NCBI GenBank assembly: GCA_022448315.1
Contig: JAKVCA010000030.1
Location: forward strand, 1 to 57,292
Source: Pirellulaceae bacterium
Lineage (GTDB): Bacteria; Planctomycetota; Planctomycetia; Pirellulales; Pirellulaceae
Direction: 5' to 3'
DNA: 57,292 nt
Shown here: positions 16,733-26,134 of the stretch, piece after piece
How the letters are laid out: each line of letters starts with the position of its first letter
Numbering within the stretch: the first letter of the stretch is position 1
Notes under the pieces: model-generated
Database searches by the model: none
What the model was told of the DNA's origin: nothing
What the model saw: the letters and a program-made list of their open reading frames with translations, nothing else
Position numbers and translations under genes: made by a program

Positions 16733-17953
16733 ATGCCTTCCAACAGAGACATACTTCCGCCGCCTCGTTTCTACCCCAACCGCTGGATAGTGGGCTTGCT
16801 GGGGCAGGATGCATTTTCGCGACTGAAGAAAAATCGCTGGGCATGGAACTCCGGCATACTGCTCCTTGCGCTTTTGGTCATTGCCTTCATGACACCGGTT
16901 CTTCCTCTCCAAAGCCCGATCCACGGGGACTTGCAGGATCGACGGTTCGAGAGCCCAAATTTTCGAGTGCAAAGGTTGATCCAAACGACAGACCTCGGTT
17001 TTCCTGACGATTCACTGCGGGCCGCGTTTCGACAATACCAGGAGCAACTTTCCGCATTGGATGAACGCGTTGCCCAAGCCGACTCGAACACGGATAGAGA
17101 GGCCTTGATTCAAGAACGAAGGCGAATGGCGGAAACACTGAACCCTCTGAACAAATTGTGGCATCATCCCTCAGCGACTACCCAATTGCTTCTTCGAACG
17201 CGTTTGCTCCTATTCGGGGAAAGTTGTTTGCCTTCCATCTTTGGATGTGACGATCAGGGCCGCGACGTTCTCGCGAGGGTCTTTTGGGGCTCCCGTGTTT
17301 CCCTGACGGTCGGACTGGTTGCCGCTCTTGTATCCCTGTTGATCGGTGTCACCTATGGTGCTGTCGCAGGCTTTGCCGGCGGATGGGTCGATTCCCTGAT
17401 GATGCGGTTGGTCGACACGCTTTACTCGATTCCTTTCATTTTTGTGGTGATCTTCCTGATCACCTTGCTCGACGCCGAAGAATGGAAAAATACGCTGGCC
17501 ACTTGGAACATTGATCGCACGGCCATTTTCTACGTGATGATCGGCGCAATCTACTGGCTGACCATGGCAAGGGTCGTCCGTGGACAGGTTCTTTCGTTGA
17601 AGACGGAATCCTTTGTGGAAGCCGCAACGGCGATTGGGTTTCCCCGCCGCCGCATTCTCTTCCTGCACCTGCTTCCCAATACCATGGGCGTGGTACTCGT
17701 TTATTTGACTCTGACCATCCCCTCAGTCATTCTCTTCGAGGCCTTTCTTTCCTTCCTTGGCATGGGCGTTTCACCTCCCGACGTATCCTGGGGTCTGCTG
17801 GTCAATGAAGGGCTTCAGGTCATTACACCCATCGAAACCAAATGGTGGATCGCGGCTTTTCCTTCACTGGTCATGTCCGTCACACTCCTTGCCTTGAATT
17901 TTCTGGGTGATGGACTACGGGACGCTCTGGATCCTAAACTGAAGGGACGCTAA
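16733..17953 (+). CDS. ABC transporter permease, OppC/DppC type, with large periplasmic insert
   Basis: 406 aa against roughly 280-340 for the family. TM1 lies at ~44-60; between it and the core (GCDDQGRDVLARVFWGSRVS, ~163-182) is an extra ~100-residue region rich in Glu, Arg and Gln with coiled-coil character (around ~95-140, QEQLSALDERVAQA and EALIQERRRMAETL). The EAA loop is present (VEAATAIGFPRRRILF). The insert should face the periplasm and may replace or bind a substrate-delivery protein; that is inference. Start at ATG 16733 abuts the OppB stop. Confidence 0.92.
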   Translation: MPSNRDILPPPRFYPNRWIVGLLGQDAFSRLKKNRWAWNSGILLLALLVIAFMTPVLPLQSPIHGDLQDRRFESPNFRVQRLIQTTDLGFPDDSLRAAFRQYQEQLSALDERVAQADSNTDREALIQERRRMAETLNPLNKLWHHPSATTQLLLRTRLLLFGESCLPSIFGCDDQGRDVLARVFWGSRVSLTVGLVAALVSLLIGVTYGAVAGFAGGWVDSLMMRLVDTLYSIPFIFVVIFLITLLDAEEWKNTLATWNIDRTAIFYVMIGAIYWLTMARVVRGQVLSLKTESFVEAATAIGFPRRRILFLHLLPNTMGVVLVYLTLTIPSVILFEAFLSFLGMGVSPPDVSWGLLVNEGLQVITPIETKWWIAAFPSLVMSVTLLALNFLGDGLRDALDPKLKGR

Positions 17954-18034
17954 TCCCGTTATCGCAGAAATGGGTTCCTTCACTGTCAGTGAAACGACGT
18001 CTAAAAGCGCCTCATATCCCCAATCGACCCGACG

Positions 18035-18895
18035 ATGTCTGATCAACCTTCCTACCTTCGAGTTTTACTCACCTTTGCGCGTAATTCACTGATTCGAGAC
18101 ATGACGTTTCGAGCCAACTTTCTGCTGCAGTGCATCTCTTCGGTCTCTTGGACCTTGATGAATCTGGGCTTCTATATCATCATTTTCCAGCATACTTCGA
18201 CCATTGGTCGCGATACGGGTTGGGGGCCGCACGAGTTTTTTATCTTTCTCGCAACGACCTGGATTGTGAACAGTCTGGTGCAGGCGTTTTTCATGCCGAA
18301 CGCGAATGAGTTCAGTGAGCTGATTCGCACTGGCAATCTTGACTTTGCCCTGCTCAAACCGATCGACACCCAGTTTCTCATCTCCTTCACCAAGGTTGAG
18401 TGGTCGTCGCTCGCCAATTTTGGCATGGGGACTGGCTTATTGGTGTACGCCCTCTGGAAGCTGACCACCGCCAGCGAACATCCGCTTCAGATCCACACCT
18501 TCGTCATCTTGCTGTATCTCTTCTATCTTGGCTGTGGAATTGCCATCTTATACAGCGTGATGATTTCACTGTCGGCAACCAGTATCTGGTTGGGTCGCAA
18601 TCAGACGCTATACAACTTCTGGTTTTACATCACCAATTTCTATCGACATCCGATGGAGATCTATCAACGCGGCTTTTGGGGTTGGGGACTGTGGGGAGCC
18701 TTTACGTTTGTGCTTCCCATATTGGTCGTCGTCAACATTCCCGCACGTCTTCTTGCTGAACCACTAAGACCCACTCAGGATCCTTGGCTCTGGGGACTTG
18801 CTCTATTCACCTGCTTCGCCACTTTGGTCTCATTATCCGCAAGCCGTTGGGTGTTCACTCGTGCTCTCTTGAGCTACCGAAGCGCCAGCAGTTGA
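18035..18895 (+). CDS. ABC-2 family permease (PF06182-like)
   Basis: 286 aa, six hydrophobic segments; the early FRANFLLQCISS and FFMPNANEFSELIRTGNLDFALLKPID segments match the ABC-2 membrane family (PF06182, formerly DUF990). Members usually come as two permeases plus an ATPase for export. Here there is a single permease, 81 bp after the OppC gene, and no ATPase in the window. It converges on ilvD, with an 87-bp gap. Confidence 0.9.
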   Translation: MSDQPSYLRVLLTFARNSLIRDMTFRANFLLQCISSVSWTLMNLGFYIIIFQHTSTIGRDTGWGPHEFFIFLATTWIVNSLVQAFFMPNANEFSELIRTGNLDFALLKPIDTQFLISFTKVEWSSLANFGMGTGLLVYALWKLTTASEHPLQIHTFVILLYLFYLGCGIAILYSVMISLSATSIWLGRNQTLYNFWFYITNFYRHPMEIYQRGFWGWGLWGAFTFVLPILVVVNIPARLLAEPLRPTQDPWLWGLALFTCFATLVSLSASRWVFTRALLSYRSASS

Positions 18896-18982
18896 ACAAG
18901 TGGCGGCTCCGTGTGTCGGGGCAGATGAGGCGTGTTACAGAAACCTCAGAGGTGGACTTACAAAAAGCCTCTTGAAGATCGA

Positions 18983-20671
18983 TCAGGGATCGGGATACAT
19001 GGCGCGACTGACGCAACCTCGATCTGCCTGCGCGACCGTTGCACAAAAATCAGCCAGATAACCCCGAGTTCGATTGGCCCCAGGAGGCTTCCAGTTCACC
19101 TGACGTTGTTGAAACTCCTCGTCGCTTACCTCCCAATGCAAGGTACCGTCAAGGAGATCAAATTGAATGGGGTCGCCATCCTGCACGAGCGCGATCGGCC
19201 CACCCACGTGGGCCTCAGGACTACAGTGAACACCAATCGCCCCATGTGAAACGCCCGAAACACGGGTGTCTGAGATGAGCGCTACCTTGCCATCCAACTC
19301 CGGAACCGACAACGCCGCAGTGGCCACAAGAACCTCGGGCATCCCACTGGCTGCGGGCCCGAGATATCGCAAGACAATCACATGCCCCGGAAGAATCTTC
19401 TTCGCTTCAACGGCTTCGAGAACTGCGCGAGCATCGTCAAAGCAGATCGCCGTTCCTTCGAAACGAGGGGATTGCATGCTGGAGACTTTGAAAACAATCC
19501 CTTTTGGTGCGAGGTTTCCGAAACAGACCTGAATGTCGGCGTATTCCTTGAAGGGCGTATTGATTGGTGCGATGAGGTCTTGGTCTTCAGGAATTTGCGG
19601 AACATCCTGAAGATTCTCTTCAAGACATTTGCCTGTCACCGTCATGCAGGTTCCGTCAAGCAGTCCCATGTCGAGGAGACGTCTGAGTATTAAAGGGGTT
19701 CCGCCCATCTTGTGGAGGTCATACATCGTCCGTTTGCCCCTTGGGGCGAAGTTGCAGATCACGGGCGTCTTTCTAAAAATTGCCTGCAACTCGGACAGCC
19801 CAAAATCGACCTGAGCCTCAATCGCGAATGCCAGCAAATGCAAAACGCCGTTGGTCGAGCCTCCCATGGCCGCCATCGTCACTGCAGCATTCTCAAACGC
19901 TTTTCTTGTAAGGATATCCCTCGGGCGGATTTCCTGTTCCAGAAGATTCCTGACTGCTGCCCCGACGCCCAGACATTCCTCGCGTTTTCCCGATCCTTCC
20001 GCAGGAATAGAACTGCTGTAGGGCAACATCAGTCCAATCGCCTCAAGTGTCACGCCCCAAGTATTGAACGAAGCGGCGATACCACATCCCCCTGGCCCCG
20101 GGCATGCCGTTTTCAAAATCTGCTCTGCCTCCTCTTCGGACATGTTGCCAACCATGGCTGCGGCCTGCGAATCATAGACATCCAAAATGGACGTGTCCTG
20201 CCCGAGATGGCATCCTGGCCGAATACTTCCTCCGCTAACTACAAGTCCGGGGTAGTTCATCCGGGCCAAGGCCATGGCAAAACCGGGGCCATTTTTATCG
20301 CAATGGTGGAGTCCGATCATCGCGTCGTAGTGGTGGGCTGTGACCACACACTCGGCACTATTGGCGATCAGATTCCGTGATGGCAGACTTCCGTTGCCTC
20401 CCTCCTGTCCCTGAGTCAAATTGTCGCTGATTCCGGGAACACCAAAGGGCAAACCAATCATCCCCGCGGTCGTGCATCCTTCGCTTAAGGCTTGCCCCAA
20501 TTCATAAGCATGGACGTTGCACAGGTTTCCTTCGAGAAGTGGTATTCCAATCCCGATTTGCGCTCGACTGAAGTCTTCCTGATCAAATCCCAGTCCATAG
20601 TAAAATGCCGTGACGCCACGCTGCCAACCGTGAGTCAGTTGGTTGCTGTTCCAATTGAGTTTCGACGTCAT
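18983..20671 (-). CDS. ilvD: dihydroxy-acid dehydratase
   Basis: 562 aa, full length for IlvD, which dehydrates 2,3-dihydroxy-3-methyl(iso)valerate in valine, leucine and isoleucine synthesis. The three cluster-ligand cysteines are in place: Cys51 (GNLCNVH), Cys124 (HHCDKNGPG) and Cys196 (CPGPGGCG), as is the late CSPEAHVGGPIALV segment. The second motif reads CGIAASFNTWGVTLEA, somewhat divergent from the common CGGMYTANTM form, so a sugar-acid dehydratase of the IlvD/Edd family is possible. AGGGGAT lies before ATG 20671. Sulfatase downstream on the same strand, 64 bp away. Confidence 0.93.
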   Translation of the reverse strand: MTSKLNWNSNQLTHGWQRGVTAFYYGLGFDQEDFSRAQIGIGIPLLEGNLCNVHAYELGQALSEGCTTAGMIGLPFGVPGISDNLTQGQEGGNGSLPSRNLIANSAECVVTAHHYDAMIGLHHCDKNGPGFAMALARMNYPGLVVSGGSIRPGCHLGQDTSILDVYDSQAAAMVGNMSEEEAEQILKTACPGPGGCGIAASFNTWGVTLEAIGLMLPYSSSIPAEGSGKREECLGVGAAVRNLLEQEIRPRDILTRKAFENAAVTMAAMGGSTNGVLHLLAFAIEAQVDFGLSELQAIFRKTPVICNFAPRGKRTMYDLHKMGGTPLILRRLLDMGLLDGTCMTVTGKCLEENLQDVPQIPEDQDLIAPINTPFKEYADIQVCFGNLAPKGIVFKVSSMQSPRFEGTAICFDDARAVLEAVEAKKILPGHVIVLRYLGPAASGMPEVLVATAALSVPELDGKVALISDTRVSGVSHGAIGVHCSPEAHVGGPIALVQDGDPIQFDLLDGTLHWEVSDEEFQQRQVNWKPPGANRTRGYLADFCATVAQADRGCVSRAMYPDP

Positions 20672-20735
20672 CGCTGCAAATCCCCTAAATCAGATAAATG
20701 GGTTTTCATCAGACACCCACACGAAAATTCGCTGG

Positions 20736-22106
20736 CTACTCAAGCGTCTCTTGCCACCGCTGACGGATCTTCAACAGCTTCTGAACTTCACCGTCAGACT
20801 CGCCGGCCACGTTACTCAGTTCACCGGGGTCCTCGTTCAGATTGACAAGGAATAGGCTGCCAAGTTTTCCAGCGGGTCGATCGGGACGAGGGTCTCTTGG
20901 GTTTCCAAGCAATTTCCACTCCCCGAATCGAACGGCCCATTGAGCATTAGGCCCCGTTCCAAGCTGCCAATACCAATCGTCATGTGGCGACTTGGCTTCC
21001 TTTGATTCGAGTACAGCGGACAGGTCTTTGCCATCGAGGTACCGCTCGGGCAGTTTGCAACCGGTTAACGCAGCCAGTGTAGGCAACCAATCACAGCCGA
21101 CCGCAAATTGATCTCGAGATTCGCCTTGAGGAAGCCCGGCAGGCCAACTGACCACTGAGGGCACCCGTAATCCACCTTCGAACAAACATCCCTTTGCTCC
21201 ACGATAGGGTCCCGGATTGCCGCCACCAAAGAACGCGCGTTCCTCGACCGAATGTCCGTGATCGGATTGAAAAACAATCAGCGTATTGTCACGCAATCCT
21301 AGTGCTTCCAGTTCTGACACCACGTCTCCGATCAGTTCGTCCATGGAACTGATAAATGTGGCATATTTATCCCGAGGGTGCGGTAACTCTCGATATCGTT
21401 CTCTCCACTTCGATGTTCCCTGCAGTGGGTAATGTGGCCAGTTGATCGCCCAGTAGAGAAAGAAGGGGTGATCTCGATGCGCTTTGATAAAATTCTGGCA
21501 CTCCTGCACCATCAGATCTCCAAAGTACTCCCCGTCGTGGAACACTTCTTTTCCGTTACGCCACAAATCATGGCGATTGGGTCCCTGCCAGTAAAAGAAG
21601 TGGGAGTAATTGTCGATGCAACCTCCCATGTGCCCAAAGGAAAAATCAAATCCTTGACCATTTGGCATTGTCTCGGGCGTATAACCAAGATGCCATTTGC
21701 CGACGTGCCCCGTGGCGTAGCCCGCAGCGTTGAACATTTCTGCCAAAGTCACTTCTTCTGCAGGCATCCCGGGGCGTCCTTCCTGAGAGGAGACGTTCCC
21801 AGGAACACCCGCGCGAGGAGGGAGTCGTCCCGTCAGCAGGCCCGCCCTTGAGGCTGAACAAATCGCGCTGGGCGCATACATCGATGTCAAACGAATTCCA
21901 GTTCGCGCCAAGCCGTCAATGTTGGGAGTTTCAAGATCCTCCGATCCGAAACAACGGGCATCCAGCGCTCCCTGATCATCGCTGTAGATCACAATGACGT
22001 TAGGACTTTCGGCGTTGCAAACGGAAAACCCAGGCGCACCAAGCATGACCATCAGGGTGGCCACGGCGGCAAACGCCTTTTTGGGCCATGTAAGAATTTG
22101 GGTCAT
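20736..22106 (-). CDS. secreted sulfatase (arylsulfatase-like)
   Basis: 456 aa from ATG 22106, selected because AAGGAG lies eight bases upstream and a signal peptide follows (VATLMVMLGAPGFSVCNA); the frame is open for 12 more codons. Formylglycine motif CSASRAGLLTGR at 83-94 (Cys83); the usual Pro at position three is Ala here, a variant seen in other sulfatases. Metal-ligand DD at 43-44 and QSDHGHSVEERAFFG further on. Periplasmic or outer-membrane arylsulfatase; substrate unknown. Lies between ilvD and an aldo/keto reductase, all on the minus strand. Confidence 0.94.
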   Translation of the reverse strand: MTQILTWPKKAFAAVATLMVMLGAPGFSVCNAESPNVIVIYSDDQGALDARCFGSEDLETPNIDGLARTGIRLTSMYAPSAICSASRAGLLTGRLPPRAGVPGNVSSQEGRPGMPAEEVTLAEMFNAAGYATGHVGKWHLGYTPETMPNGQGFDFSFGHMGGCIDNYSHFFYWQGPNRHDLWRNGKEVFHDGEYFGDLMVQECQNFIKAHRDHPFFLYWAINWPHYPLQGTSKWRERYRELPHPRDKYATFISSMDELIGDVVSELEALGLRDNTLIVFQSDHGHSVEERAFFGGGNPGPYRGAKGCLFEGGLRVPSVVSWPAGLPQGESRDQFAVGCDWLPTLAALTGCKLPERYLDGKDLSAVLESKEAKSPHDDWYWQLGTGPNAQWAVRFGEWKLLGNPRDPRPDRPAGKLGSLFLVNLNEDPGELSNVAGESDGEVQKLLKIRQRWQETLE

Positions 22107-22159
22107 CGCAAACACTCCTTGGGTACCGATGTTCGAGTTCAAAGTCTTGTGGCTGGGGG

Positions 22160-23179
22160 TTACTCACTCGCCCAGCAAGACGGAGGAAGCTTGAGGCCCT
22201 CGAGTATGGCATCGATTTTTATCAGCTCATCCGTGGAGAACTCGAGATTTTTCAAAGCCTCACAGTTCTGTCGAATATGCTCGGGCCGACTTGCGCCAGC
22301 GACGATACTTGTCACTCTCAGATCACGTAAAATCCAAGCGAGTGCCATCTGTGTCAGTGATTGCCCACGTTCGGTCGCGTGTTCATTCAGTTGTCGAACC
22401 ACCGAGAGCACCTCCGGCGCGAGTTCTTCCTCTCGAAGCAAACTGTTGGGAATTTTCGCTCGCGAACCCTCTGGAATTCCATTCAGATACTTATCAGACA
22501 GAAGACCCTGAAAGAGTGGGCAGAATGCGATCACACCGATCCCTTCCTCGTCGGTCACATCCAAGAGGCCTTTTTCAATCCATCGATTGAACATGGAGTA
22601 ATTCGGCTGATGAATCAAAATTCGCGGATAATTCATTTCTCGACAAATTTCCGCGGCCAATCGAGTTTGCTCGCTCGTGTAACTGCTAATGCCGACGTAA
22701 AGCGCTTTGCCTTGCTGGACGGCCGTATTCAACGCACCCAGCGTTTCTTCCATGGGAGTGTCTGGGTCAAAGCGATGGCTGTAAAAGATATCGACATAAT
22801 CCATACCGAGGCGTTTGAGGGACTGATCAAGACTGGCCAGCAGATACTTCCGTGAGCCCCATTCGCCGTAGGGTCCCGGCCACATGTCGTACCCCGCTTT
22901 GGTGGAGATAATCAGTTCGTCACGAGGCAGATCCTTGAGGAGTCTCCCGACATTGGATTCAGCACTCCCGTAAGGAGGTCCGTAATTGTTGGCCAGATCA
23001 ATATGGGTGATTCCGCAGTCGAACGCCGTATGAATCATTTCCTGTTGCGAGTCGTTGGGGCCATCTCCCCCGAAATTATGCCAACATCCCAAACTCAATA
23101 CGGGCAGTTTAAGCCCCGAACGTCCGCACCTGCGATACTCCATTCTGCCGTCGTAACGATTCTCGTCAGGCTGATACAT
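22160..23179 (-). CDS. aldo/keto reductase (YghZ-like)
   Basis: 339 aa. The N-terminus, RYDGRMEYRRCGRSGLKLPV then LSLGCWHNFGGD, strongly resembles E. coli YghZ, an NADPH-dependent L-glyceraldehyde-3-phosphate reductase. Catalytic-tetrad region IDLANNYGPPYGSAE (Asp, Tyr), the KAGYDMWPGPYG Lys and the HRFDPDTPMEET His are all present. GTGAGGA precedes ATG 23179, supporting the longer start over Met13. Cytoplasmic; probably detoxifies or reduces small aldehydes. The sulfatase starts 53 bp beyond its stop, so the two may be cotranscribed. Confidence 0.93.
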   Translation of the reverse strand: MYQPDENRYDGRMEYRRCGRSGLKLPVLSLGCWHNFGGDGPNDSQQEMIHTAFDCGITHIDLANNYGPPYGSAESNVGRLLKDLPRDELIISTKAGYDMWPGPYGEWGSRKYLLASLDQSLKRLGMDYVDIFYSHRFDPDTPMEETLGALNTAVQQGKALYVGISSYTSEQTRLAAEICREMNYPRILIHQPNYSMFNRWIEKGLLDVTDEEGIGVIAFCPLFQGLLSDKYLNGIPEGSRAKIPNSLLREEELAPEVLSVVRQLNEHATERGQSLTQMALAWILRDLRVTSIVAGASRPEHIRQNCEALKNLEFSTDELIKIDAILEGLKLPPSCWASE

Positions 23180-23583
23180 CGCGTCCTCACTTTCAATTCA
23201 CGGAAACAACCGATCTGCGTCTCGGTCATGAACCGACATGATTTCAAACGTCTTGATGCCGGGATGAACAGGATACCGTGAACCCGGCATGGCGTCATGA
23301 TCCCTCCGACAGTCGTCCGATTTTCCTGACGATCGCCGTGATTTCCGCGTCATCTCGCAAGTCCACCGTGAAACATGAGGCTTGAAGAGCGTGGCCCATA
23401 TCTCTCAGGGTTGCGTCCCTCTCCAAGTTGTTGGAGATTGAGTTCCGGTGGATCCACTCAGACTTGTCTCATTCAGCACGATTCGAATCTTCCGAAACTT
23501 TCGTGGTTAGCGGAGGTTCAAGCTTTTTAAATTCCAAGATCCCCTCGATATCTGCTCCACGACTCAGGCGTCTTGGCTAAGCC
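23180..23583. other. divergent intergenic region with remnant-like frame
   Basis: 404 bp between aldo/keto reductase and aminotransferase genes. A minus-strand open frame runs 23468-23295; from ATG 23399 it would give a 34-residue product (MGHALQASCF to RLSEGS) with credible codon use and a GAGAG upstream. It may be a small gene or the end of a decayed one. Promoters for both flanking genes must lie here. Confidence 0.35.
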
Positions 23584-24831
23584 ATGATCGTCACATGCGA
23601 CTCTGGTAAATTGGCGGACATCATGTCAAAGAACGATTTCGAACATCTCCCCTTAACAGAGCTACGGCGACTTGCTTCGAACTGGCGGTTTCCCGGTGGT
23701 ACGGTCTATCTCAACCATGGTTCGTTTGGAGCGACACCGACAGAGGTTCGGCTGGCAAAGCGCCGATGGCAAGACCGTCTCGATGACCAGCCGATGAATT
23801 TCTTCGTTCGTGAATTTGAACCTGCATTTCATACGGCAAGGGAGACACTCAGTACGCTTGTAGGAACATCGCCGGAGAACCTCGTCTTTGTTGAAAATGC
23901 AACCGCCGCCATGAATATCGTGGCCCACAATCTCCACCTCGAAAAGGATGACGAAATTCTCCTGACCGATCATGAGTACGGAGCGGTCCGACGGATTTGG
24001 GACAGGAAGACGAGGCGAGAAGGTGCTCGGGTTGTTGAAGCAGAACTACCATGGCCGGTCCACGATACTTCAGAAATCATCAAAGCCATTTTCTCAAGAG
24101 TTACCTCGAAAACCCGGATGCTTGTTGTCAGCCATATCACGTCAGCTACGGCATTGATTTTGCCAATCCATCAGATCTGTCAGCAGGCTAAATCGCTCGA
24201 CATTCTGGTTTGCGTTGATGGCCCTCATGCGATCGCACAAGAAGAGCTTTCGCTGAATGATCTGCCCTGTGACTTCTACACGGCGAGTTGTCACAAATGG
24301 CTTTGTGGCCCTCTGGGCACAGGATTTCTTTACGTTCATCCTGAGCACCAGTCGTCAATCTCCCCCGTCATGCAAAGCTGGGGAAGGCTACTCCCGGCCA
24401 TCCCGAAACGTTGGGACGAGGAGTTTTACTGGTCTGGCACGCGTGACCCGAGTGGTTACCTTGCGATCCCGGCAGCCATCGATTTCATGAATTTGATAGG
24501 GTTGAACAAGTTCCGAATGATTTCGCATCAACTAGCACAGGTCGTGCGTCACCGACTCGAATCCTTGACGGGTGAAACGGCATGGGTTCCGGATGACCGA
24601 GAATACTATGGGTGCATGACTGAAGTTCCTTTACCGGAAGGTGACTGGAGTGAATTGCAGAACTGGCTCTGGCAACAACATGGCATTGAGGTTCCGATTA
24701 TCCACTTCAAAGGCCATTGGTTCATCCGGGTGTCCTGCCACTTGCATACGCTTCCGGAACACTTCGAACAGCTCTTCGCCGCACTGGCTGAGGCGTTCGA
24801 GCGATCCCCCGACTTTCAGAGCTCGCCCTGA
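23584..24831 (+). CDS. class V aminotransferase family, isopenicillin-N-epimerase-like
   Basis: 415 aa, PLP fold type I. Recognisable motifs: TVYLNHGSFGATPTEV (40-55), VFVENATAAMN (101-111), VDGPHA with PLP-ring Asp212, and ASCHKWLCGP with the Schiff-base Lys238. This matches the cysteine-desulfurase/isopenicillin-N-epimerase branch (CefD-like), whose real substrates are mostly unknown outside antibiotic producers. No beta-lactam genes are nearby. Either ATG 23584 or 23623 could be the start; neither has a strong ribosome-binding site. Confidence 0.92.
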   Translation: MIVTCDSGKLADIMSKNDFEHLPLTELRRLASNWRFPGGTVYLNHGSFGATPTEVRLAKRRWQDRLDDQPMNFFVREFEPAFHTARETLSTLVGTSPENLVFVENATAAMNIVAHNLHLEKDDEILLTDHEYGAVRRIWDRKTRREGARVVEAELPWPVHDTSEIIKAIFSRVTSKTRMLVVSHITSATALILPIHQICQQAKSLDILVCVDGPHAIAQEELSLNDLPCDFYTASCHKWLCGPLGTGFLYVHPEHQSSISPVMQSWGRLLPAIPKRWDEEFYWSGTRDPSGYLAIPAAIDFMNLIGLNKFRMISHQLAQVVRHRLESLTGETAWVPDDREYYGCMTEVPLPEGDWSELQNWLWQQHGIEVPIIHFKGHWFIRVSCHLHTLPEHFEQLFAALAEAFERSPDFQSSP

Positions 24832-25065
24832 GTCCCACCGCGCCCCAGCTCAAAACGCATCATTTCCCAGTTCACGTGAGGACAAGGTTTGGGAGCGTCA
24901 GTTAAAAGTCATTTGATAAAGGATGAAAAAGCAGTTTCCCCTCAGAAGTTGGCCGCTTTTCGACCGAACATAAAACATCAACAGGTTCTGGAGCTGTACG
25001 TTTCAAGGTGAACGCGATGGCCGACTCATTTCGACCGAACTCAGTCTGTGCAACTCCCCTCATGA

Positions 25066-26019
25066 ATGACGGTTTTCATCATGCCGAGCTATGAATTTGT
25101 GCCTCCGGGTGAGCGGCCCAAAAAACAACAAAACTCAGATGCCCCGAAGAGTCCAACGAAGCCTGAACTCAGTCTTCAAGAACGATTTGACTTGGGCGCT
25201 TCACACCGAGAGAAGGTGACCGACTGGTTATGCCAGGGGTTCGTGGCGGGGACGGCCAAATGTTGCATCATTGGTCCAGGATGCGGCGCGCACCTTAATT
25301 TGACCCAACTTCTTGATCACTTCGCCGAAGTACAACTGATCGATGTGACTCAAGAGGGACTGGACCTGAATCTGCAGGCACAGTCCATTGACGCGGAGAA
25401 GCTCCAAACCGATGTGCTCAGCGACTTCGCCGGCATTAAGACCGTCCTTGGGCAGTTGCAGAAAACATCGGCAACTCAAGAGTTGAAATTCCATGACGTT
25501 CAAGAGGGTATTGAGGCAGCGATGCATCTCGCCCCTTGGCCAGTTGCTGGGAAGGTCGACATCGTGCTGTCGACCGAGGGTTTGGGGATGGCACTATCTG
25601 CGACAGCGGCAATCGTGGGACACCAACACCCAAGCCTTCCTGACTTTCATCATGCCATCCGACTGACCCATGCTCGGGAGATTTTGCGAATCTTGAAACC
25701 GGGTGGGTACGGAATCTTGGTGAACCAACTGATGAGCTCAAAAGTCATGCCCTCACTTCCCAACATACCTGAAGAGAAATTGGACTGGGTCATGAGCGAG
25801 GTGATACAGAAAAACGGCGGACCGACAGGCACCAGCCCAACGCAAATTCGAGACCTGCTTTTGCATGATCAAGCCATCAAGCATGAACTCGCTCATGTGC
25901 ACATGCTGACTCCATGGATTTTTGATACCGGCCCCGTTCAGTTTGCAATGTCAGGCGTCAGTTTTTGCAAAGCGTCACCACCCGATCCCGCCACGTCAGA
26001 AAAAGAGGCGATTTCTTAG
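25066..26019 (+). CDS. methyltransferase-like protein (Rossmann fold)
   Basis: 317 aa. After a polar N-terminus (KKQQNSDAPKSPTKP) the segment CCIIGPGCGAHLNL followed by VQLIDVTQEGL looks like motif I and II of a SAM-dependent methyltransferase, and REILRILKPGGYGILV matches the usual late strand (LKPGG). Membership of a specific family is not clear and methyl transfer is inferred. The start may be ATG 25066 or ATG 25081 (MPSYEF). The aminotransferase ends 234 bp before it. Confidence 0.8.
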   Translation: MTVFIMPSYEFVPPGERPKKQQNSDAPKSPTKPELSLQERFDLGASHREKVTDWLCQGFVAGTAKCCIIGPGCGAHLNLTQLLDHFAEVQLIDVTQEGLDLNLQAQSIDAEKLQTDVLSDFAGIKTVLGQLQKTSATQELKFHDVQEGIEAAMHLAPWPVAGKVDIVLSTEGLGMALSATAAIVGHQHPSLPDFHHAIRLTHAREILRILKPGGYGILVNQLMSSKVMPSLPNIPEEKLDWVMSEVIQKNGGPTGTSPTQIRDLLLHDQAIKHELAHVHMLTPWIFDTGPVQFAMSGVSFCKASPPDPATSEKEAIS

Positions 26020-26134
26020 TCAGGCGTAAGCCAGTCCGAACGGATGACCGGTGGCCTCTACCCTCAATCTGCGACTGGAAACACTCAAACAACGTGTGCA
26101 AAGACTCGAAACTTATTTTGAACGACGCATCCCG

